Shown here piece after piece: positions 15,573-22,022 of a DNA stretch of 30,532 bases (within the stretch, counting starts at the first letter, position 1; each line of letters opens with the position of its first letter). The notes beneath the pieces are model-generated. The model worked only from the letters and a program-made list of their open reading frames with translations. It was not told the origin of the DNA and did no database searches. Where the stretch lies: positions 1-30,532 of the forward strand of contig JAEZGH010000063.1 of assembly GCA_023417065.1 (NCBI GenBank), given 5' to 3'. The position numbers were made by a program, and so were the translations under genes. The stretch comes from Bacteroidota bacterium. GTDB lineage: Bacteria > Bacteroidota > Bacteroidia > Cytophagales > Cyclobacteriaceae.

Positions 15573-16558
15573 TTTCACGGCACACAGATAATGCGCTGAT
15601 GCCGGAGTTGATGGCTACAAAAAATCTGACCGTAGGATACGGACGGCAGATCCTTTTTGAAAACCTGAATCTCACCCTTCGGGCCGGCGAACTGGTGTGC
15701 TTTATGGGGCCGAACGGCGCGGGAAAGTCGACCCTCATACGTACCATCGGTGGCCTTCAAAAGCCACTTTCCGGAGAGAGTTACCTGAGCAATAAATTAT
15801 CGGGCGGAATGGAGCGCAATGTTGCGTTAGTACTTACGGATCCCGTGCGCGATATTAATATGACTGTCGCAGAAATTGTTGCCTTCGGTCGGTATCCTTA
15901 TCTGGGATGGGATGTCCGACTGCAGGACGAAGACCAGCAGCTTGTCGATGGCGCATTGGCCCAGGTTCACATCAGCGACCTCGCGGTCAGAAAACTGCAC
16001 GAACTGAGCGACGGTCAGTTACAAATGGTGATGATTGCCAAGGCTCTTGCTCAGGATACTCCATTAATCATACTCGATGAACCAACCGCACATCTCGATC
16101 TTAATAACAGAGTTGAAATAATGAGGTTATTGCACAGGCTTGCCAGGGAAATGAGAAAGGCAATTCTGATTGCAACCCATGAACTGGATCTCGCCTTGCA
16201 GACTGCAGATGTTATCTGGCTCACCGGAACAAAAAAGAATATTATTATCGGAATTCCTGAAGATCTCGTGCTTGGCGGATCCTTTGATGAGACGTTCGCC
16301 TTTAAAGGTTTCGATCTCAAGACTGGCAGAGTACAACACAAAAAATACCAACCTACACCCATTATACTTTCCGGTGAAGGATATTATTACTTATGGACGA
16401 AGAATGCTCTGGAACGCAACGGTTATGAAGTTAATGATGAAGGAACAGGCTTTCGGGTTTCATTATCGCCTGACCGGATCAAGATGCAATGGAGCACTGA
16501 GGATGGAAAATCGTTCTCAACGCTTTCTTCACTACTGGCCCATCTGAAGACCGTTTAG
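15569..16558 (+). CDS. ABC transporter ATP-binding protein, FecE-type, with C-terminal extension
   Basis: ATPase partner of the preceding permease. Visible are Walker A GPNGAGKST (residues 47-55), the signature LSDGQ (146-150), Walker B LIILDE (Asp170, Glu171) and the switch His in ATHELD. I chose the ATG at 15569, which overlaps the permease stop (ATGA); the frame is open nine codons further upstream, and Met11 or Met15 are also possible. At 329 aa it is about 70 aa longer than usual FecE proteins. The extra C-terminal part (from about residue 255) ends in a compact segment without a motif I recognise. Confidence 0.9.
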   Translation: MISRHTDNALMPELMATKNLTVGYGRQILFENLNLTLRAGELVCFMGPNGAGKSTLIRTIGGLQKPLSGESYLSNKLSGGMERNVALVLTDPVRDINMTVAEIVAFGRYPYLGWDVRLQDEDQQLVDGALAQVHISDLAVRKLHELSDGQLQMVMIAKALAQDTPLIILDEPTAHLDLNNRVEIMRLLHRLAREMRKAILIATHELDLALQTADVIWLTGTKKNIIIGIPEDLVLGGSFDETFAFKGFDLKTGRVQHKKYQPTPIILSGEGYYYLWTKNALERNGYEVNDEGTGFRVSLSPDRIKMQWSTEDGKSFSTLSSLLAHLKTV

Positions 16559-16669
16559 ATAAATATTTCAGCTTCAAACGATTGCAAAAAACTGGAGTAA
16601 GTTCTTTCCCGCTTTTTCTTAAACTCTGTTCCAACACTTTTGTTAGTTTGTGCCTATTAAAGACCTACG

Positions 16670-18322
16670 ATGATCAAAACGAACGAACTATTCCCGTACA
16701 AATTCAATAAGGCATACAGCAAACCCGTTGCCTATTTCTCAATGGAATTTGCAGTAGACCAACCGTTGAAAATATACAGCGGTGGCTTAGGCTTTCTTGC
16801 AGGCTCACATCTCAGAAGTGCATATGAAGAGAAGCAGAATCTGATCGGAATCGGTATCCTTTGGAAAAAGGGATACTATGATCAGGAAAGAAACCAGGAT
16901 CAAACGCTTCGGGTAAGCTTCCGCGACAAAAGCTATTCTTTCCTTACTGACACCCATATCGTTTTCCCGATCACCATACATGGGGCGCGCGTATATGTGA
17001 AGGCCTATCTTCTGAAACCCGAAGTTTTCAATACTGCACCGCTCTTCCTGCTTTCAACGGATATTCAGGAAAACGACTACCTCGCACAAACGATTAGTCA
17101 CCGGTTATATGATCCTAACGAAACAACACGGATCGCACAAAGCATTCTTCTCGGTGTTGGTGGCGCAAAATTGCTTGACGTGCTGGGCCGGGAGACTGAG
17201 ATATACCACATGAATGAAGGACATTCGCTTCCCATGTGTTTTTACCTGCTCGACAAATACAAGAGTATTGAAGAAGTGAAGAAACGTGTGGTATTCACCA
17301 CGCACACACCTGAGAAGGCGGGGAACGAAGAACACAGCATGCCCCTTCTTAGTAGCATGACGTTCTTCAACGGTCTGACAGACGCGGATGTTGAGAAGGC
17401 AGTATATCCGGAGAATGGAATACTGAACTATACGTTATCAGCGCTTCGTCTGGCGAAACGCGCAAATGCCGTTTCTCAACTTCATGGCGAAGTTTCGCGC
17501 AAGATGTGGGGTGAAGCAAAAGGGATTTGCGAAATCACGGCGATAACCAACGCACAAAACAAGACATACTGGAGTGATCCCGTCCTTGACAAGGCACTGG
17601 CCGAACAGGACGATGCTGCGCTGGTGGCACGAAAGAAAGAACTCAAGCACAAACTCTTTCGTGTCGTAGCCAACCAAACCGGTAAGTTGTTCAATGAAAA
17701 TGTACTTACGATAGTATGGGCGAGACGATTTGCGGGATACAAGAGAGCAAATCTTCTGTTGTCGGATTTCAATCGCTTCCTCAGACTTACGCAGAACGCA
17801 AAACATCCCGTGCAGGTCATTTGGGCTGGGAAACCTTACCCTGAGGATTATAATGCGATCAATATCTTCAACGAAATCTATTGGAAGACCAAAGACTTGC
17901 CAAACTGTACCGTGTTGACAGGTTATGAACTCTGGCTGTCGGGACACTTGAAAAAAGGATCTGACATCTGGTTGAACAATCCCAAACTCTATCATGAAGC
18001 TTCCGGAACGTCAGGCATGACTGCCGCAATGAACGGATCAGTGAACCTTTCTATTCCTGACGGATGGGTACCTGAATTTGCGAAGCCTGGTAAAAACTGC
18101 TTCATCATTGAACCCGCGAACGACCTGCTGGTCGAGGCTTCAAAGGATAAGATAGAAGCTCAGAACCTGTACGAACTCCTTGAAAACGTGATTGTACCGA
18201 TGTATTATGACAAACCTGACGAGTGGCTCAAAATTGTTAAGGCTGGCATGAAAGATATCCTGCCATTTTTCGATTCAGGCAGGATGGCGCGTGAATACTA
18301 CGAGAAGATGTACAACGTGTAA
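16670..18322 (+). CDS. Alpha-glucan phosphorylase family protein (GlgP-like, GT35), PLP lysine missing
   Basis: The 550-aa protein is a short member of the alpha-glucan phosphorylase family. Recognisable segments are YFSMEFAVDQPLKIYSGGLG near the N-terminus, YHMNEGHS, TTHTPEKAG (His212), RRFAGYKR (352-359) and EASGTSGM (443-450). In glycogen phosphorylases the last motif continues with the lysine that forms the Schiff base with pyridoxal phosphate; here residue 451 is Thr (codon ACT). Either PLP is held differently or the protein is not a classical phosphorylase. It stands alone between the ABC genes and a strong terminator. A weak TTAGTTTG lies 20 bases upstream. Confidence 0.85.
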   Translation: MIKTNELFPYKFNKAYSKPVAYFSMEFAVDQPLKIYSGGLGFLAGSHLRSAYEEKQNLIGIGILWKKGYYDQERNQDQTLRVSFRDKSYSFLTDTHIVFPITIHGARVYVKAYLLKPEVFNTAPLFLLSTDIQENDYLAQTISHRLYDPNETTRIAQSILLGVGGAKLLDVLGRETEIYHMNEGHSLPMCFYLLDKYKSIEEVKKRVVFTTHTPEKAGNEEHSMPLLSSMTFFNGLTDADVEKAVYPENGILNYTLSALRLAKRANAVSQLHGEVSRKMWGEAKGICEITAITNAQNKTYWSDPVLDKALAEQDDAALVARKKELKHKLFRVVANQTGKLFNENVLTIVWARRFAGYKRANLLLSDFNRFLRLTQNAKHPVQVIWAGKPYPEDYNAINIFNEIYWKTKDLPNCTVLTGYELWLSGHLKKGSDIWLNNPKLYHEASGTSGMTAAMNGSVNLSIPDGWVPEFAKPGKNCFIIEPANDLLVEASKDKIEAQNLYELLENVIVPMYYDKPDEWLKIVKAGMKDILPFFDSGRMAREYYEKMYNV

Positions 18323-18342
18323 CATACGGTACCACCATCAAC

Positions 18343-18380
18343 AATGGCAATATTGTAACAAACAGTATTGCCATTTTTTA
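18343..18380 (+). terminator. Intrinsic terminator after the phosphorylase-like gene
   Basis: AATGGCAATA (18343-18352) pairs perfectly with TATTGCCATT (18366-18375). The stem can extend inward to about 14 bp with a five-base loop, and it is followed by a T-tract. It lies 20 bases after the stop codon. There is no A-tract on its left, so it should act in the plus direction only. Confidence 0.9.
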
Positions 18381-18398
18381 TTTTGTACCAGTCAGTCA

Positions 18399-18406
18399 TA
18401 CCTTTG
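18399..18406 (+). promoter_or_regulatory. Possible -7 element for the MOSC-hemJ-SCO-cytochrome operon
   Basis: TACCTTTG matches the Bacteroidota -7 element TAnnTTTG exactly and lies between the terminator and the MOSC gene. A TTTG box at the right distance is missing (the nearest is 13 bases upstream), so the assignment rests on the -7 element and the context. Confidence 0.45.
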
Positions 18407-18471
18407 AACAATGAAGTTCCTGACTGAGAAATCAGAATTCAAGGAATACTGCCTTCCCTCCATTGCTGATC

Positions 18472-19278
18472 ATGAATACATTGACATTAAGTGAAATATG
18501 GATATATCCGGTCAAATCCCTGGCCGGCATATCGGTCCCCACCGCGCAGGTTCAAAAGAAAGGCCTCAGGTATGATCGGAGATTTATGCTTATTGACGAC
18601 GCCGGTGTCGCGCTTACGCAAAGAAAGTACCCGCAAATGGCATTGTTTGAAGTGACGATCAGCGACGGCAAATGTGTAGTGGGGCGGGACGGTCAATCTG
18701 TTCAGTGGCCGCTGGAGCCGCCCCCATCGGATCAAGAGTTGACGGCAAAAGTATGGGACGACGCCGTCCGGGTATTAGAAGTCGACCCGGCGATTTCCAG
18801 ATGGTTCTCCGATCAACTCGGCATTTTGTGCCGCCTCGTTTTCTTTCCCGAGATCAATCCGCGGCTTATTGAAAAGAAATACTGGCCGAAAGATGACCAT
18901 GTAAGCCTTGCAGACGCATACCCCTTGCTGCTTATTGGAGCAGCTTCCCTTGCTGACTTAAATAAGAAGCTGCCGGCACCGGTAGAAATGAGACGTTTTC
19001 GTCCGAACCTCGTATTTACCGGAGGCCAACCCTTTGCCGAAGATACATGGGCCGACTTTCGTATCGGCGACAACCGGTTCAGGGCGGTGAAGCCATGTGC
19101 GCGCTGCGTCCTGACAACCGTAGATCCGAACACAGCCGAAACCGGCCCCGAACCCCTTCGCACATTAAGTAGTTACCGTAAGCGGGATAACAAGGTGCTT
19201 TTCGGCCAGAATATCGTTATTATTGACGCGTCAGAGTTAAAGACCGGTGATGAGTTAATAGTCGAAAATTTCCGGTGA
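18472..19278 (+). CDS. MOSC domain protein (YcbX/mARC-like)
   Basis: A 268-aa protein with the MOSC N-terminal beta-barrel (IWIYPVKSLAGISVPTAQVQ, residues 8-27) and a C-terminal MOSC domain. The latter contains RFRPNLVFTGGQPFAEDTW and the cysteine segment KPCARCVLTTVDP, where the conserved Cys binds molybdenum cofactor or carries sulfur. YcbX/mARC relatives reduce N-hydroxylated compounds. I used the ATG at 18472, since the earlier open codon at 18463 is TTG. It heads a tight operon with hemJ, SCO and cytochrome c. Redox partners are not fused to it. Confidence 0.88.
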   Translation: MNTLTLSEIWIYPVKSLAGISVPTAQVQKKGLRYDRRFMLIDDAGVALTQRKYPQMALFEVTISDGKCVVGRDGQSVQWPLEPPPSDQELTAKVWDDAVRVLEVDPAISRWFSDQLGILCRLVFFPEINPRLIEKKYWPKDDHVSLADAYPLLLIGAASLADLNKKLPAPVEMRRFRPNLVFTGGQPFAEDTWADFRIGDNRFRAVKPCARCVLTTVDPNTAETGPEPLRTLSSYRKRDNKVLFGQNIVIIDASELKTGDELIVENFR

Positions 19279-19286
19279 AGTGAGTT

Positions 19287-19823
19287 ATGGCATTTGAGTA
19301 CTTCAAGGCAATCCACATCATATTTATCGTGACCTGGTTCGCGGGATTGTTCTACATTCCCAGGCTCTTCGTATACATTATAGAGACGCACGACAAGCCT
19401 GAACCGGAAAGATCTATCATACTCAAGCAGCTGCTAATGATGACCCGGAGGTTATGGTTTGGAATAACCTGGCCATCCGCAGTGCTCACCCTGCTCCTGG
19501 GAATATCCATGCTGCTGAAACAACCTTTCTGGCTGAAGCTCCCATTCATGCAGATTAAACTTGGCCTTGTCCTGGGGCTTTACGCGTATCATATTTCACT
19601 GCACGTACTGTTCAAGCAACTGCAGGAAGGGATCGTCCGGTATTCATCGCAGCAGATGCGCGTATGGAATGAGGTTGCAACGCTGTTCCTAATCAGCATT
19701 GTCTTCCTCATCGTCGTAAAAACCGCACTAAGTATAGCGTGGGGGTTAGTGGGTCTTGCCCTTGTTACATTAGCAATATTAATCGGCATAAGAGCATATA
19801 GAAAACTAAGGAAAAATGATTAA
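19287..19823 (+). CDS. hemJ: Protoporphyrinogen IX oxidase HemJ
   Basis: Membrane protein of 178 aa with about four to five hydrophobic helices. It matches HemJ (UPF0093, CopD-like), which oxidises protoporphyrinogen IX in heme synthesis. The segment KAIHIIFIVTWFAGLFYIPR includes the essential His10; the second conserved region LWFGITWPSAVLTLLLG and Lys91 in QIKLGLVLGLYAYH correspond to the other functional residues. It begins eight bases after the MOSC gene, and its last eight bases overlap the SCO gene. Cofactor supply to the cytochromes fits the neighbourhood. Confidence 0.9.
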   Translation: MAFEYFKAIHIIFIVTWFAGLFYIPRLFVYIIETHDKPEPERSIILKQLLMMTRRLWFGITWPSAVLTLLLGISMLLKQPFWLKLPFMQIKLGLVLGLYAYHISLHVLFKQLQEGIVRYSSQQMRVWNEVATLFLISIVFLIVVKTALSIAWGLVGLALVTLAILIGIRAYRKLRKND

Positions 19824-20439
19824 GCGCCTGACATGGAAAGTAATTGTGGGAGTTCTTTTTGTGGTGTCCGTAAGCTCCTGCATACAGGAAAAGCCTCTTA
19901 AAATTTACGGTGAACGTGATGTTGTCGGCGGTGATACAATTTACCATACGGTCCGTCCCTTTCAATTCGTAGACCAGGACAGCACGATCATCACCCGCGA
20001 AACCGTCGACGGAAAGATTTATGTCGCGGACTTCTTCTTTACGTCGTGCAGAACCATCTGCCCAATAATGAAGACCCAAATGCTTCGCGTATATGATGAA
20101 TATAAGGACGACACCGATGTGATGATTCTCAGCCACACCATAGATCCGGAATACGACACTGTTGGCCTACTCAAAGATTTTGCTGACCGGCTGGGAGTTT
20201 CAAGCAAGAGCTGGCACTTCCTTACCGGTAGCAAGGATAGCATTTACACGATGGCCGAAAAGAGTTATTTCGTCACTGCTCTTGAAGACAACGCTGAGCC
20301 CGATGGTTTCATTCACAGTGGCGCGTTTATACTCGTCGACCGGAAACAACGTATTCGCGGGATATACGACGGAACAAAATCCGAGGATGTTGACCGATTG
20401 ATAAAAGATATCGCCCGACTCAAAAACGAAAAGGCATAA
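19816..20439 (+). CDS. SCO1/SenC family lipoprotein (copper chaperone / thiol-disulfide protein)
   Basis: A 207-aa protein with a lipoprotein signal ending in VSSC (Cys22). The thioredoxin-like fold carries the CxxxC copper/redox motif SCRTICP (Cys78, Cys82) and the third copper ligand His167 in GFIHSGAF. SCO proteins insert copper into the CuA site of cytochrome oxidase or act as periplasmic thiol reductants. The gene overlaps hemJ by eight bases and is ten bases before a cytochrome c gene. No oxidase subunit is encoded in this window, so the target is elsewhere. Confidence 0.92.
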   Translation: MIKRLTWKVIVGVLFVVSVSSCIQEKPLKIYGERDVVGGDTIYHTVRPFQFVDQDSTIITRETVDGKIYVADFFFTSCRTICPIMKTQMLRVYDEYKDDTDVMILSHTIDPEYDTVGLLKDFADRLGVSSKSWHFLTGSKDSIYTMAEKSYFVTALEDNAEPDGFIHSGAFILVDRKQRIRGIYDGTKSEDVDRLIKDIARLKNEKA

Positions 20440-20449
20440 CAGAAGAAAT

Positions 20450-20884
20450 TTGATCCGGACGCTGACCCATCTCGCTGTACTTGTATTCACCATCCTCGTT
20501 TGGGGATGCTCCGGTGGTTCTGGAGATCGTGCCGAATCAATCAAGTTGAAGCAGTATTACATCAAGGGAGAGCAGCTGTATATTGCGTACTGCAGCAACT
20601 GCCACCAGAAAGACGGCCAGGGTCTCGGCAGGGTTTATCCACCGATCGCAAATTCTGATTTTGTCCGTGCAAATCCCGATACTATAATATGCATTATCCG
20701 ATCCGGGTTGGAAGGTGAAGTAACCGTGAATGGCATCATGTACAACATGGCCATGCCGCCAATTCCAACACTCACTGATCTCGAAATTGCACAGATCACG
20801 ACGTACATTCTTAACAGCTGGGATTACCGGAAAGGATTAGTTGACGTGAAGACGACTTCTGCGCGACTTGAGAGGTGCAGATGA
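20450..20884 (+). CDS. Small c-type cytochrome lipoprotein
   Basis: Monoheme class I cytochrome c of 144 aa, with the heme motif YCSNCHQ (Cys48, Cys51, His52) and Met102 in the MAMPP segment as the likely sixth ligand. The signal peptide ends in a lipobox (VWGC, Cys20), so it is probably membrane-anchored. The start codon is TTG at 20450, as no in-frame ATG lies between the SCO stop and the signal peptide. It is paralogous to the cytochrome at 24211-24639. Its last base abuts the end of the opposite-strand gene. Confidence 0.9.
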   Translation: MIRTLTHLAVLVFTILVWGCSGGSGDRAESIKLKQYYIKGEQLYIAYCSNCHQKDGQGLGRVYPPIANSDFVRANPDTIICIIRSGLEGEVTVNGIMYNMAMPPIPTLTDLEIAQITTYILNSWDYRKGLVDVKTTSARLERCR

Positions 20885-21304
20885 TCACATAAATCTCAGG
20901 CTGATTTCCTGTGACGCTGGCGCCGTCAATTCAATCTTTGACTTGGCAAACGACGGAGGGCCAAAAGTCCCCATCGCATTGTTTCCAAACGCAAACCCTT
21001 CTTTCGGGATTCCCATGAAGTTCGTATCAAGCTTGCCATTGTCGTTTTCATCGTGAAAGATGCTGAGTGCATAGGGGCCCTCAGGTAAATTGTCGAAGGA
21101 AACAGCAACTGATCCGGTAGCCGCTTTAACGGATTTCGTTTGATAGGCATTCTTAAGAAAGTCTTTTTCGTTCGTAAAAATCGCCACCTTGACCGTACCC
21201 TCACTTGACTTGATGTTTTTAATGGCCACTTCAAGGGAATGCTGGGCGACTACGTTGCTGACAAATGCAATTGCCATCAGGAAGGTGATAAATACTATTC
21301 TCAT
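20885..21304 (-). CDS. Secreted DUF2141-like protein
   Basis: A 139-aa protein with a clear signal peptide (MRIVFITFLMAIAFVSNVVA, cleavage near residue 21). A beta-rich domain follows with VKVAIFTNEKDFLKN, LPEGPYALSIFHDENDNGKL and GIPKEGFAFGNNAMG, the pattern of DUF2141. The DENDNGKLD segment resembles a calcium-binding loop. I chose the ATG at 21302-21304; upstream extension of the frame would bury the signal peptide. It converges with cytochrome c with no bases between. Function unknown. Confidence 0.85.
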   Translation of the reverse strand: MRIVFITFLMAIAFVSNVVAQHSLEVAIKNIKSSEGTVKVAIFTNEKDFLKNAYQTKSVKAATGSVAVSFDNLPEGPYALSIFHDENDNGKLDTNFMGIPKEGFAFGNNAMGTFGPPSFAKSKIELTAPASQEISLRFM

Positions 21305-21389
21305 CGCTTTTCTTTGTGAAGGTGCTCGCCTCTTGTTTCTCAATTTCCGTTCACGAATTGCCATATCGGGAGATGGGACGATTGATCCA

Positions 21390-21409
21390 TTAACCAATTG
21401 TTAACAATT
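21390..21409. promoter_or_regulatory. Palindromic site between the divergent DUF2141 and hydroxylase genes
   Basis: AATTGTTAACAATT (21396-21409) is a perfect 14-bp palindrome, overlapped on its left by a second TTAAC/GTTAA repeat (21390-21394, 21400-21404). It lies in the 223-base divergent intergenic region, where an operator for either gene would be expected. The binding protein is unknown, and A/T-rich palindromes can arise by chance. Confidence 0.4.
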
Positions 21410-21477
21410 TAGTTCATCCTGTCTTGAAGAAAAATTCGAAATTTATCATGCCAGGTACGCGACATGGCCGTTAGACG

Positions 21478-21508
21478 TGTTGCTGCATCGATCTATTTCG
21501 TAATTTTC
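21478..21508 (+). promoter_or_regulatory. Possible promoter of the molybdenum hydroxylase operon
   Basis: TGTTG (21478-21482) and TAATTTTC (21501-21508), 18 bases apart, resemble the Bacteroidota -33/-7 pair with one mismatch in the -7 element. It ends 19 bases before the start codon of the 2Fe-2S subunit. It is the best candidate seen, but weak. Confidence 0.35.
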
Positions 21509-21527
21509 TTTTAATAACCCATTTCTT

Positions 21528-22007
21528 ATGCCAGCCCTGAAGCTAAAAATCAACAACCAGGAACACACGATAGACGTCGATCCCCGAATGCCCCTTCTTT
21601 GGGCTATTCGCGATGTCGTGGGCCTGACCGGAACAAAATATGGTTGCGGCATGGCGCAGTGCGGCGCCTGTACCGTTCACATGGATGGAGTGCCTGCACG
21701 ATCATGCTCGATTCCTGTATCTGCCGCGGTTAAAAAGGAAATCACCACGATTGAAGGTCTCTCTGAAGACACATCACATCCGGTTCAGCAGGCATGGATC
21801 AAGGAGCAGGTACCCCAATGCGGCTATTGCCAGTCGGGACAGATTATGGCGGCGGTGTCTCTCCTAAAGAAAACGCCATCACCTACCGACAAAGAAATAG
21901 ATGCCGCGATGCAGGGGCACCTCTGCCGCTGCGGGACATATCCTCGTATCCGCAAGGCAATCAAAACTGCCTCGATAATGATGACTCAGAAAGCTAGTAA
22001 GGGCTAA
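21528..22007 (+). CDS. Molybdenum hydroxylase 2Fe-2S subunit (IorA-like)
   Basis: Small electron-transfer subunit of a xanthine oxidase-family enzyme, 159 aa. The plant-type ferredoxin cluster is bound by Cys40, Cys45, Cys48 and Cys60 (GCGMAQCGACTV), the second cluster by Cys98, Cys101, Cys133 and Cys135 (QCGYCQSGQ and LCRCGTY). It has no signal peptide and is probably carried across the membrane folded with its Tat-exported partner. It lies 15 bases before the large-subunit gene. The closest named relatives are isoquinoline 1-oxidoreductase alpha subunits, but the substrate here is unknown. Confidence 0.93.
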   Translation: MPALKLKINNQEHTIDVDPRMPLLWAIRDVVGLTGTKYGCGMAQCGACTVHMDGVPARSCSIPVSAAVKKEITTIEGLSEDTSHPVQQAWIKEQVPQCGYCQSGQIMAAVSLLKKTPSPTDKEIDAAMQGHLCRCGTYPRIRKAIKTASIMMTQKASKG

Positions 22008-22022
22008 ACCAAAAGACTCCCT

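Noticed and set aside
16643..16650. TTAGTTTG as promoter of the phosphorylase-like gene
   Set aside because: One mismatch in the -7 element and no TTTG box at a suitable distance; mentioned only under the gene.
18411..18494. A 27-codon reading frame before the MOSC gene, beginning near the -7 element
   Set aside because: Short, without recognisable features, overlapping the MOSC start; a leaderless upstream frame cannot be supported from one sequence.
21305..21397. N-terminal extension of the DUF2141-like protein
   Set aside because: Would precede a perfect signal peptide by 31 charged residues; the ATG at 21302-21304 is the better start.
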